Position numbers and translations under genes: made by a program. A stretch of 64,000 nucleotides of DNA from Sterolibacterium sp. GTDB lineage: Bacteria; Pseudomonadota; Gammaproteobacteria; Burkholderiales; Rhodocyclaceae. Numbering within the stretch: the first letter of the stretch is position 1; each line of letters starts with the position of its first letter. The notes under the pieces are model-generated. The model saw nothing but the letters and a program-made list of their open reading frames with translations, did not search any database and was not told the DNA's origin. Where the stretch lies: assembly GCA_028713555.1 (NCBI GenBank), contig JAQTOA010000006.1:62001-126000 (forward strand). The letters are read 5' to 3'. Below, one piece after another: positions 35,151 through 42,495 of the stretch.

Positions 35151-35818
35151 GCCTCTCCCTCCCGATCCGGTGAGGGAGCGGCACTTGCGGACACGGCGGA
35201 TACCTGTTCGGCAGCGACAAGCGCGGCCATGGGTCCGGTTGCGATCCAGGCAGCTAGCGTGTCAGCAATGGTCTTTTGTGCACCATCCTCGGGTGGCGGT
35301 GGCACCGCAATCGAGCGGCCTTGCAGCGTTCTGAAGAGAAAGTAATTCATGGCCATCAGGCCAAACAGTTCACGCTGCAACGCTTCGGTGTTGTCGTCGA
35401 ACCCTCCGAAGAGGCCGGTACTGACAGGTTCTTTGAGAACAGCGGCGATTCGCATGTCATTGGTGTCCATCAGTTCCAAAACGGCGTCGACTTTCTCTTG
35501 CTCGTGCTTATCGGATACATAGAACCGCATGCGATGGTCAATCTGAACCATCGCAGCACCAGGGAGCGGCTTCGCAGCGGGTGTCTGGGCAGGGTCACCA
35601 GTGGCCAACTCTTCAAGATTGATGCCCTTGCCCACGTAGTAGCCCTTCAAGTCCATCAGGAACTTCAGATCAGGAATGAACCGCCCTGTCTCGAAGTTCT
35701 TGAGCTTGTGGCCAGGAAGGCTGGATTCTTCAATGACTTCGGCCTGAGTGAGGCCAAGTTGGTAGCGCGCTGCTTTGGATTGCAGCGGGGCGATTGGCAG
35801 GTTTTGCGGGATGTTCAT
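35147..35818 (-). CDS. HTH-domain regulator at the head of the rep operon
   Basis: A 223-aa protein. The N-terminus (residues 12-70: LQSKAARYQLGLTQAEVIEE, then SLPGHKLKNFETGRFIPDLK) resembles a Xre/Cro helix-turn-helix with the typical LTQ and NFE-GR positions. The remainder contains a helical region and a stretch with a FRTLQGRSIAVPPPPEDG-type proline turn, of unknown role. It is the first gene of the minus-strand operon and overlaps the 42-aa gene. Its promoter region holds nested inverted repeats, so it is probably autoregulated or controlled by the neighbouring repressor. Confidence 0.72.
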   Translation of the reverse strand: MNIPQNLPIAPLQSKAARYQLGLTQAEVIEESSLPGHKLKNFETGRFIPDLKFLMDLKGYYVGKGINLEELATGDPAQTPAAKPLPGAAMVQIDHRMRFYVSDKHEQEKVDAVLELMDTNDMRIAAVLKEPVSTGLFGGFDDNTEALQRELFGLMAMNYFLFRTLQGRSIAVPPPPEDGAQKTIADTLAAWIATGPMAALVAAEQVSAVSASAAPSPDREGEA

Positions 35819-35833
35819 GGTCGCGAAAGGCTC

Positions 35834-35903
35834 CTAAAGAATGAAAACGCGACCAAAGTAAAACCGTTCGCAAAAAAAGTCAACCAAATTCTTTAGCGAA
35901 CGG
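35834..35903. promoter_or_regulatory. Nested inverted repeats upstream of the rep operon (candidate operator/origin)
   Basis: CTAAAGAAT (834-842) is repeated in inverse as ATTCTTTAG (888-896), and CCGTTCGC (864-871) as GCGAACGG (896-903), counting from 35000. A further related half site TTCGCGAAAGG lies at 35820-35830, at the start codon of the regulator. The segment between is A-rich. This is the only sizeable non-coding segment between the operon and the repressor gene. Confidence 0.6.
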
Positions 35904-35912
35904 CCTCGACGC

Positions 35913-35938
35913 AAAAAAGCCGGCTCTATGGCCGGCTT
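35913..35938 (-). terminator. Intrinsic terminator of the Xre-like repressor gene
   Basis: On the minus strand AAGCCGGC-catAGA-type loop-GCCGGCTT runs into a T6 tract (complement of 35913-35918). It lies 27 bp after the repressor stop and insulates the downstream rep operon from repressor transcription. Confidence 0.85.
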
Positions 35939-35964
35939 ACAATCAATGAAACAGTGGGTTTAAT

Positions 35965-36585
35965 CTACTTTTTGACCCTAGCCAACACCTTTGCTTGCAA
36001 CTCTGCCATGAACACTGGATCGTTCACCTTTTGTGACAACGCGGCGATTTCAGCCGGACTGCCGGTTCCGAACTGCTCTGCAACAACTTCCGCTATGGCA
36101 GATACATTCCGGTAGGTTTCCTTGTCTCTGGCTTCCAAAAGTGACGCAACAAGCACGAGCAAGGACTCGATTTGATCCTCATCAAGAGAAGCGGCAATTA
36201 TCGGAATCAAGAACATTGCTGCGACAAACATAGCGGGACCACTTCTCAACTTGACCAGAGAACGCAGGCCCTCGCGTGGCTTCAAGGGTTCCTCGGTTCC
36301 GAATATCATTAAGTTTGGAGTAATCTCCAAGAGTTCGCATAGAATTTTTAGCTCACGAGCCCCGGGTTTTGTTCTGCCAGACTCGTAGTCATGAAGCGCA
36401 GTTTTCGAAATACCAGACTGTTCATGAAGCTTGGAAAGAGACAAGCCCTTCCGCTCTCGCGCAATTCTGATACGGATGGCCAAACCATCCGCCGTCTTTG
36501 GGGGGGGGGCATCTTCGGGCGCTTCAACAGGCTGCCGAGACTCCGAAACTTTCAGTTGATTGCCGATTTTCTTCTTCGTAACCAT
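35965..36585 (-). CDS. Xre-family repressor
   Basis: A 206-aa protein with a clear Cro/cI helix-turn-helix at about residues 36-88 (IRIARERKGLSLSKLHEQSG, SKTALHDYESGRTKPGARE) and a helical C-terminal region (ESLLVLVASLLEAR) probably used for dimerisation. It is placed next to the operon control region and is the best candidate for the element's master repressor. The gene holds a run of ten G (36500-36509), read as Ala-Pro-Pro-Pro near residue 27; gain or loss of one base would break the frame ahead of the DNA-binding domain. It has its own terminator. Confidence 0.85.
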   Translation of the reverse strand: MVTKKKIGNQLKVSESRQPVEAPEDAPPPKTADGLAIRIRIARERKGLSLSKLHEQSGISKTALHDYESGRTKPGARELKILCELLEITPNLMIFGTEEPLKPREGLRSLVKLRSGPAMFVAAMFLIPIIAASLDEDQIESLLVLVASLLEARDKETYRNVSAIAEVVAEQFGTGSPAEIAALSQKVNDPVFMAELQAKVLARVKK

Positions 36586-36677
36586 CAGTTCAACCTCTCC
36601 GATTGCCGCGTGGTTGCTCAGTTTGCGCTAGTTGCCGTCGAGGGGATTGCGTCACAGCTCAAAATGGATTGTCGCGG

Positions 36678-36875
36678 TTATTCGGGGATGAAACCGTGAA
36701 CTTCATCCAGGACATTCCAGTCCTCGCCTGTCACCTCCAGCGCGGTCCCTTCAAGATTGTCAGGATCGGTGGTCTCTATCCAAAAACCGGCGTTGCTCAC
36801 ATGAACAGCCTTGATATGCACGCTCAGGATAGGTCTGGTAGTGGAATGGTAGGTCTTTCCTGCAAGAGGCTGCAT
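36678..36875 (-). CDS. Small hypothetical protein
   Basis: A 65-aa protein not recognised: MQPLAGKTYHSTTRPILSVH at the start, then an acidic half (WIETTDPDNLEGTALEVTGE, DVLDEVHG-like end). The ATG at 36875 has GGAG at the right distance; a much longer frame through 37391 exists but would run across vapC in another frame and is rejected. It lies between the toxin-antitoxin pair and the repressor gene. Confidence 0.55.
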   Translation of the reverse strand: MQPLAGKTYHSTTRPILSVHIKAVHVSNAGFWIETTDPDNLEGTALEVTGEDWNVLDEVHGFIPE

Positions 36876-36955
36876 AGGGACTCCGAGTGTGCTGGTGCTT
36901 TGCCAAAGTGAGCCATATTGGTTTGCGCCGGTTGCCGGCAGCGGTCTGGTCGATG

Positions 36956-37363
36956 TCACGGCTTGAATACTCCAACACTGGCAGCAACAGCGGCAGCGCG
37001 TAGCGCGCCATCCTTGGTGGCAATGGGCAGGCGCAGGCGGATGGCCAGGTCGAGATAGGCGGCATCGTAGCTGCTCAGACCATAGGCCAACGACAGGCTG
37101 AGAATGTCGCCAGGTATGGGGGCAGTGGTATCGACCAGGATTGACCATCGGTCGTTTTGCGCGATGATCTCGCGGGCGCGGGCCTCGGTGATATTTTTCC
37201 CGCCGATCGCCTTGCGCAGCACGTTCGAGAATTCCAGAGGCCAGAGTGCAGGCACATGGGCAACGTCGCCAGCCATCAGTTTCAACACGCCATCGGTATA
37301 GGCAGTTGCCTGATTCTCGAAATACCAGGCGGTGACAACCGAGTTGTCTAGGACAAACGGCAT
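36956..37363 (-). CDS. vapC: PIN-domain toxin, VapC type
   Basis: A predicted ribonuclease toxin of 135 aa. PIN-domain acids are visible: Asp in FVLDNSVV near residue 6, Glu in WPLEFSNVLRKA, Asp in GLSSYDAAYLDLA, and Asp in PIATKDGALRAAA. Length is normal. The ATG at 37363 abuts or overlaps the last base of the antitoxin gene upstream, the standard antitoxin-toxin order. It probably stabilises the element in the chromosome and in the excised state. Confidence 0.92.
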   Translation of the reverse strand: MPFVLDNSVVTAWYFENQATAYTDGVLKLMAGDVAHVPALWPLEFSNVLRKAIGGKNITEARAREIIAQNDRWSILVDTTAPIPGDILSLSLAYGLSSYDAAYLDLAIRLRLPIATKDGALRAAAVAASVGVFKP

Positions 37364-37611
37364 CAGTCCCGGCCTTCCTCGATGGCATCACGGTACTCTG
37401 CGTCGGTTAGGTTAGAACCTTTCCGGCTGGCCTTGATTCGGGCGATGAGTGCCTTAGCTTCGGCCATCGAAGCGGCGTCGACCTGGCGAGCAGGAATAAT
37501 GCGGGCAATGACCGCACCGCGCTTGGTGACAGTGTATTCCTCGCCATGCTCGACAGCAGTGAGGATCTCGGAGAGGCGGCTTTTCGCCTCAAAGACAGCA
37601 ACGGTTTTCAT
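37363..37611 (-). CDS. vapB: Antitoxin, Phd/YefM type (VapB role)
   Basis: An 82-aa protein with the Phd/YefM N-terminal DNA-binding fold, KTVAVFEAKSRLSEILTAVE then a strand pair EYTVTKRGAVIARIIPA, followed by a charged C-terminal helix expected to cover the toxin (AKALIARIKASRKG, DAEYRDAIEEGRD). It is directly upstream of vapC and probably represses the shared promoter located in 37612-37700. The 266 bp from here to attR show no other supported gene. Confidence 0.92.
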   Translation of the reverse strand: MKTVAVFEAKSRLSEILTAVEHGEEYTVTKRGAVIARIIPARQVDAASMAEAKALIARIKASRKGSNLTDAEYRDAIEEGRD

Positions 37612-37877
37612 GGATCATCCTCCATCTGGCTAGCCAGATTATAGACCTTGAGGGCAGGGCTGTCGAAAACTCTCAGAGGCAATAGTATGCCCCCTGAGCT
37701 CTGAACACGAGTTACCCACCGCGTAGCCCGCCTCTGGTTATAGAGGAACCGCCGGCGGTCTGCGCCGTGGATAACTCTGCGGCTGTGCAGGATGCGCCCT
37801 GGTCGGGTCAAAAACAGGCCGGTTATGGCAGCTTTTAGGCTGGCACCCTTGGAGATGCCCTATCCATGCGGTATCAA

Positions 37878-37905
37878 GCGGGTTCGAATCCCGCCCTCTC
37901 CGCCA
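37878..37905 (+). repeat. attR core (28-bp direct repeat)
   Basis: An exact copy of the last 28 bases of tRNA-Ser including CCA. No acceptor or anticodon arm precedes it, so this is not a tRNA but the right junction of the element. The flanking TAAGTATTTGATT resembles, imperfectly, the sequence after attL (GTAACTACTTGATAT). Confidence 0.95.
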
Positions 37906-37939
37906 TAAGTATTTGATTTATATAGTAGTGAAAGGCAAA

Positions 37940-38062
37940 AGTTGGCTGAAAATAGGGCTGTATCAGTCTGCTTTCGTCAGCTTTTTTGTGCCGAACAATC
38001 TTGGCCGCTTTGTTCCCTGCATCGGGCAGTGTATTCATCGAAATTCCGAAGGATGAGCACAA
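37940..38062 (-). pseudogene. Remnant of a second integrase 3' end
   Basis: Leftward translation gives LPDAGNKAAKIVRHKKA (37979-38029), which lines up with the C-terminus of the intact integrase, QPEAGNKAVELFGKKAA, and the DNA is alike (CCGAACAAT, TTGTTCCCTGC against TTGTTTCCTGC). The fragment lies at a similar distance (about 75 bp) from the attR core as the intact gene does from attL. The rest of that integrase is missing. From 38030 to 38299 there is no intact gene; a plus-strand frame at 38085-38285 looks coding-like but is broken by a TAG at 38174. Confidence 0.6.
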
Positions 38063-38299
38063 TCAGCGGCTAGTTCAGTTCGTGGTACTGCCGGTAGTCA
38101 TGCCGTTGTGGAATCGCTTGAGCGAGTTGCTGCTAAAGGCGAACCCACCCCGATTCTGTTCCGTCACCCTGTCTAGCACTATGCGGCAGATATTGCCGAT
38201 GCATGCGTAGAACTCGACAAAATTTCCCCAGAACATCTAGCCCTGCCAGGAAATCGCGAGGGATTTCACCCTTGGCGGGGTTCTTGCTTTTGACTGATC

Positions 38300-39364
38300 A
38301 TGGAACCCTTACCATCGCCCATGCTTCGCCCTGTCGCGGCAAACCGTGCCACAGGCGTGTCGTGTTCCAGGGAAGCTGCAAATACCTCAGGTCGGCACGG
38401 TATCGTTTTTCTGCTCAAGCAGCTGGAATCCCTAGCGAATAGGTTTGATCAAGCGATTGAGGCTTGGCGTTGCGTGCTTGAGGATGTCCTTGCCATGCGC
38501 GATTTGGCCGAACGGATTGTCGAACTCGTGCGTAGCCACCCGGAGTTCAGTTTGGCCATGGCGGGCCGAATGGCGCCGCGCAGCCCGGCGTTGAGGCATG
38601 ATTTCCAGGTGGCGGTGGTTGCCGCGCTGGTAGCCCAAGCTATGGATATAAGCCTTGCGCAGCAACAGACCGTAGTCAGGACCGCGCTGGCAATGAACCT
38701 CTCCTCCTGTCAATTGCATGATGATCTGGCGAAATCGCAAGAGGCACTGAACGTGGCCCAGCGCATCAACATTGCTCGCCACCCAATTTTGGCTGCGGAG
38801 TTGTTGTCATACTCCCCTGGAGCCGATTTACAATGGATCGAGGCTGTTGAACAACATCACGAATCGATGGATGGTACGGGCTATCCATTCGGACTATTGG
38901 GGAAAGAGCTTTGCATCGAGGCGCGGGTGGTCAAGGTGGCTGATCTCTGGTGTGCCTTGGTAAGTTCCCGGCCAACGCGCATGGGCAAGTCTCCGCAGCA
39001 TGCCATGCAGGAACTGCAGACGCGTGAGCGCATGCGGGTGGACATGTCAGTGCTGGCGGCAATGCGCCGCCGCTTGGGAAACTATCCCCCCGGCACGCTA
39101 GTTCGTTTGTCCAGCCACGAAACTGCAGTGGTGACGGGCTTCACGCATGGCAACGCGGCGCCGCGCCACGTGATCGCTATCCTCAATGCTGCCGGAGAGG
39201 TGATCGCCAAGCCTGTCGTGCGCGACACGGGGAAGACTGCCTATGTTATTCGTGGCCACACCCAGCTTTCGCAATTCCAGACGCGGATGCCGGATTGGGA
39301 AAGGGTTTGGGCGCTGAGCTACGCTTCCTCTTCGACAAATGCCATAGAGTCCAAGGTGGCTTGA
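38300..39364 (+). CDS. Degenerate HD-GYP domain protein
   Basis: A 354-aa protein whose middle (about 85-245) follows the HD-GYP cyclic-di-GMP phosphodiesterase pattern: ARHPILAAELL for the HP..G helix, VEQHHESMDGTGYPFGLLGK for the HHE..D and GYP motifs, and RVVKVADLWCALVS for the last Asp. At the place of the HD pair there is Met132-Asn133 (TALAMNLSSC), 29 residues before the conserved His, the normal spacing. Metal binding and catalysis are probably lost. The C-terminal 100 residues resemble the extension often found after such domains (YPPGTLVRLSSHETAVVTG). ATG at 38300 or 38321 is the start. Confidence 0.75.
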   Translation: MEPLPSPMLRPVAANRATGVSCSREAANTSGRHGIVFLLKQLESLANRFDQAIEAWRCVLEDVLAMRDLAERIVELVRSHPEFSLAMAGRMAPRSPALRHDFQVAVVAALVAQAMDISLAQQQTVVRTALAMNLSSCQLHDDLAKSQEALNVAQRINIARHPILAAELLSYSPGADLQWIEAVEQHHESMDGTGYPFGLLGKELCIEARVVKVADLWCALVSSRPTRMGKSPQHAMQELQTRERMRVDMSVLAAMRRRLGNYPPGTLVRLSSHETAVVTGFTHGNAAPRHVIAILNAAGEVIAKPVVRDTGKTAYVIRGHTQLSQFQTRMPDWERVWALSYASSSTNAIESKVA

Positions 39365-39476
39365 GAAAATCTTCAACCTCGTTCTGCCCGCAAGTCGAGT
39401 TTAGCGGACTTCCCATCCTCGCGTCGGTGGACTAATATTTTACTGTGTAGGCTCCACCCGCCACAGGAGACCCCGA

Positions 39477-39947
39477 ATGCTTAAGCTCACCGTGAATGGC
39501 CGTAGTTACGCCATCGATGTCGAAGCAGAGATGCCATTGCTGTGGGTATTGCGCGATCATTTGAACTTGCTTGGAACCAAATATGGCTGCGGGATTTCCC
39601 TCTGTGGTGCATGCACGGTGCACCTCGATGGGGAGGCGGTGCGATCCTGTTCGCTGCCGGTGTCGGCTGCTGTTGGGAAAAAGATCGTCACCATCGAGGG
39701 CTTGTCGAAGACCAGCCCGCATCGTATCCAGGAAGCATGGATCGAGCATGAAGTGCCGCAGTGCGGCTACTGCCAGCCCGGAATGATCATGTCTGCCGCA
39801 GCCTTGTTGGCGAAAAAGCCGCAGCCCACGGATGCCGACATCGAAGATGCGATGACCAACCTATGTCGTTGCGGTACTTACGCCCGGGTCAAAAAAGCGA
39901 TTCATGCTGCTGCCGCGCCATCCACAACCACTGCCAGGAAATCTTGA
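39477..39947 (+). CDS. (2Fe-2S)-binding subunit of a molybdenum hydroxylase (IorA-like)
   Basis: Small electron-transfer subunit of a xanthine oxidase-family enzyme. The 156-aa protein has a plant-type ferredoxin half with [18 protein letters not shown] (first 2Fe-2S cluster, fourth Cys in RSCSLPV). An alpha-helical half follows with [12 protein letters not shown] and [11 protein letters not shown] (second cluster). It matches isoquinoline 1-oxidoreductase alpha subunits in size and order. CAGGAGA precedes the ATG. The large subunit follows after 11 bp. Confidence 0.93.
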   Translation: MLKLTVNGRSYAIDVEAEMPLLWVLRDHLNLLGTKYGCGISLCGACTVHLDGEAVRSCSLPVSAAVGKKIVTIEGLSKTSPHRIQEAWIEHEVPQCGYCQPGMIMSAAALLAKKPQPTDADIEDAMTNLCRCGTYARVKKAIHAAAAPSTTTARKS

Positions 39948-39958
39948 GGAACGTTGTC

Positions 39959-42112
39959 ATGATGATCACGGTTACCCGCCGGGAATTCCTCAAAGTTTCC
40001 GCCGCCGTCGGTGGTGGCTTAGCCATCGAATTCTGTTTCCCGGTTATTTCCGCGGCTGCCGGGAAAGATGCTGCCGCCACTGAAGTGAACGCGTGGGTGG
40101 TAATCCATACCGATGACCGTGTTGTGGTTCGCATTGCCCGCTCCGAAATGGGGCAGGGTACTTATACGGCGCTCGCCCAACTTGTCGCTGAGGAGCTTGA
40201 TTGCGATTGGGCCAAGGTCAGCGCCGAGTTTGCTTCGCCAAACGAGCACATCAGGAGAAAGCGCATCTGGGGCTCGATGTCCACCGGGGGCAGTACCGGT
40301 GTGCGTAGTTCGCAGGATTATGTGCGCAAGGCTGGCGCCAGCGCACGCGCGCTGCTGATCGAAGCTGCCGCCATGCAGTGGAAAGTGTCGGCGGCCGAGT
40401 GCAGTGTTGAGAAGGGTGTAATCACGCATGCAGCCACGCGCAGGAAGCTGCGCTATGGCCAGGTTGCTGCCGCTGCGTCCAAACTGCCGCCGCCAAAGGA
40501 GGTGATGTTGCGGAATCCGCGAGACTGGAAGATTGCGGGCAAGTCCATGCATCGTCTTGACATCCCTGACAAGGTGCGTGGCAAGCCCGTCTTCGGGGTC
40601 GACGTTGCGCTGCCTGGAATGCTGCACGCCGCCATTGCACAATGCCCGGTCTTCGGCGGCAAGGTCAGGAGCGTCGATGCGAGCCGCGCCGGGAAAATGC
40701 GCGGCGTGAAGAAGATCGTGCAGGAAGACAGTTTCGTCGCCGTCATTGCCGATAGCTGGTGGCGTGCTACCGAGGCATTGAAAAAACTGAACGTCGAGTG
40801 GGATCCCGGCGCCTATGGGAAAGCTTCCAACGAGACCGTCGCAACGCTGTTGCGCGACGGTCTCGATGACCAGAACTTGCCAAAGGCATACCAACAGGGG
40901 GATGTGAATGCAGCCTTGGCAAGCGTCGCAAAGGTGATTGAGGCCGACTACCATTCGCCCTATCTCAACCATGCCACCATGGAACCGCAGACCTGTACGG
41001 CATGGTTCAAGCCGGACGGTTTTCTCGAGGTGTGGACGTCAACCCAGGATGGCGAGGCGTCGATGAAAGCCGCCGCGGAAACCGCCGGTTTGCCGCTCGA
41101 GAAAGTTGAAGTGCATAAGATGATGTTGGGCGGCGGCTTCGGGCGGCGCGGCGGGCCGCAGGACTTCGTCAGGCAGGGAGTGACGATTGCCAAGGCGATG
41201 CCCGGTGTACCGGTAAAAATGATGTGGTCGCGCGCCGAGGACATGCAGCATGGCTACTATCGGCCCGCCAGCATGGTGCGCATGAAAGCCGGACTGGATA
41301 CGCAGGGCAATCTGATTGCGCTGCATAGCAGCGTGGCATGTCCTTCTATCCTTACCGTATTGATGCCGCAAATGCTGCGCAACGGCATCGACTTCTCGGC
41401 TGTTCGCAGTTTAAGCGACATGCCTTACACCATACCGCATCAGCAGGTGGATTACGCTATGCGCAATGGACATGTCCCGGTAGGCTTCTGGCGTGCGCCG
41501 GGGCAGCAGAATGCCTTCTACCGCGAGTGCTTCATCGATGAACTGGCGGCCGTTGCAGGCAAGGATCCGGTTGAATTTCGTCTGGCCATGCTGAAGCCGG
41601 GTGACAAGAATCGCATGGTGCTCGAAGCTGCGGCAAAAGCCGCAGGTTGGGGAAGTTCATTGCCGCCCGGCATTCATCGCGGTATCGCGCTTGCCGACGG
41701 ATTCGGCAGCTATGCCGCGATGGTGGCCGAGGTGACGGTAAACCGGCAGGGCGAACTCAAGGTGCCGCGCATCGTCCTCGCCATCGACTCGGGCTATGTG
41801 GTTAACCCCGATACTTGTCGGGCTCAGGCAGAAAGCAATGTGGTGTTTGGCCTCGGCAGCATGCTTTACCAGGAAAATAACGTCAAGGAAGGACGCATCG
41901 TCGAGTCGAACTTTCACGATTTCCGGCTCCCAAGCCTATCCGAGATGCCAATAGTCGAAGTCGTGCTTGCATCTACCGGAGGTTTCTGGGGGGGGCATGG
42001 CGAGCCAGGCATTCTTCCGCTGGCGCCGGCGGTGTGCAACGCGATCTTCGCCGCTACCGGCAAGCGCATCCGTTCCTTGCCGCTGAAACACCACGACCTC
42101 CGCCGGACTTAG
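39959..42112 (+). CDS. Molybdopterin-binding subunit of an aldehyde/isoquinoline oxidoreductase-type hydroxylase (IorB-like)
   Basis: The catalytic subunit, 717 aa, predicted to hydroxylate an aldehyde or N-heterocycle at a Mo-cytosine-dinucleotide centre. A twin-arginine-like export signal begins at residue 6 (TRREFLKVSAAVGGG), so the enzyme probably acts in the periplasm. Molybdenum-site segments include GGGFGRRGG, RAPGQQNAFYRECFIDELA, and the final GGFWGGHGEPGI. Glu in the last segment occupies the usual base position. ATG at 39959 was chosen because it begins the Tat signal and GAGGA precedes it. No XdhC-type maturation gene or cytochrome partner is adjacent. A terminator hairpin follows. 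Confidence 0.9.
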   Translation: MMITVTRREFLKVSAAVGGGLAIEFCFPVISAAAGKDAAATEVNAWVVIHTDDRVVVRIARSEMGQGTYTALAQLVAEELDCDWAKVSAEFASPNEHIRRKRIWGSMSTGGSTGVRSSQDYVRKAGASARALLIEAAAMQWKVSAAECSVEKGVITHAATRRKLRYGQVAAAASKLPPPKEVMLRNPRDWKIAGKSMHRLDIPDKVRGKPVFGVDVALPGMLHAAIAQCPVFGGKVRSVDASRAGKMRGVKKIVQEDSFVAVIADSWWRATEALKKLNVEWDPGAYGKASNETVATLLRDGLDDQNLPKAYQQGDVNAALASVAKVIEADYHSPYLNHATMEPQTCTAWFKPDGFLEVWTSTQDGEASMKAAAETAGLPLEKVEVHKMMLGGGFGRRGGPQDFVRQGVTIAKAMPGVPVKMMWSRAEDMQHGYYRPASMVRMKAGLDTQGNLIALHSSVACPSILTVLMPQMLRNGIDFSAVRSLSDMPYTIPHQQVDYAMRNGHVPVGFWRAPGQQNAFYRECFIDELAAVAGKDPVEFRLAMLKPGDKNRMVLEAAAKAAGWGSSLPPGIHRGIALADGFGSYAAMVAEVTVNRQGELKVPRIVLAIDSGYVVNPDTCRAQAESNVVFGLGSMLYQENNVKEGRIVESNFHDFRLPSLSEMPIVEVVLASTGGFWGGHGEPGILPLAPAVCNAIFAATGKRIRSLPLKHHDLRRT

Positions 42113-42137
42113 AGTCCTGTCTACCGGACAGGCTCTT
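42111..42137 (+). terminator. Hairpin after the molybdenum hydroxylase operon
   Basis: AGAG-t-CCTGTC and GACAGGCTCT form a stem with one bulge and loop TACCG, starting at the stop codon. A second hairpin, GCTGTC-c-GCG-ttt-CGC-a-GACAGC (42144-42166), follows and could serve the convergent small gene. Confidence 0.6.
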
Positions 42138-42178
42138 AAATCCGCTGTCCGCGTTTCGCAGACAGCGACCAGCAGTGC

Positions 42179-42400
42179 TCATTTTTCTATATTCAGCACC
42201 AGCCGGGCTTTGCTCTCGGCTTCAGCCTTGTTGATGGCGGACATCTGCCGGCCAAAGGCCTCACGTGCCTCCCGACCTTGCTTGGTGGCCTCAATACTTT
42301 TTATGCAACGCCAGCGTTTGCCGCCCTTGGTTTCAATTTGGCGCATTTCCTCTTTCGGATGATGCAGCCGGCAGTGGTAACAGAAGAGAGTATCAGACAT
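42179..42400 (-). CDS. Small conserved-looking protein with zinc-type cysteines
   Basis: A 73-aa hydrophilic protein. The opening SDTLFCYHCRLHHPKEEM has CxxC plus His residues, and KRWRCIKSIEATK supplies another Cys, so a small zinc-ribbon-like head is possible. A charged helical tail follows (GREAREAFGRQMSAINKAEA). It stands alone between two hairpins and the YgiQ gene, with an ATG at 42400. I recognise no named family. Confidence 0.65.
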   Translation of the reverse strand: MSDTLFCYHCRLHHPKEEMRQIETKGGKRWRCIKSIEATKQGREAREAFGRQMSAINKAEAESKARLVLNIEK

Positions 42401-42495
42401 GGATCACACAATTTAAAACTAAGTTTGTAACCGAAAACGGCGCGTTACGCTATCGCCAGCCAAAACCACGGTCGACAGATGCCCACGGTTGGCAA

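Larger units (their letters stand above)
30490..37905. mobile_element. Integrated element in tRNA-Ser(GGA), rolling-circle-replication type, about 7.4 kb
   Basis: The element is bounded by a 28-bp direct repeat of the tRNA 3' end. Next to the left repeat lies a tyrosine integrase gene reading toward it. A chain of nine tightly packed or overlapping minus-strand genes runs from a regulator (35818) to the integrase. A Xre-like repressor, a small unknown gene and a toxin-antitoxin pair fill the right part. A Rep_1/HUH initiator is encoded but no relaxase, coupling protein, Zot, capsid or terminase. Likely natures are an integrative plasmid, a filamentous-phage satellite or a decayed inovirus-like prophage. 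The boundaries are firm; the class is inferred. Confidence 0.9.

Noticed and set aside
36678-37391. One long 237-codon gene through this region
   Set aside because: It would run antisense-like through vapC in another frame; only its last 65 codons, with their own start and ribosome site, look real.
37878-37905. A second tRNA-Ser gene
   Set aside because: Only the 28-base 3' portion is present, without anticodon arm; it is the attR repeat.
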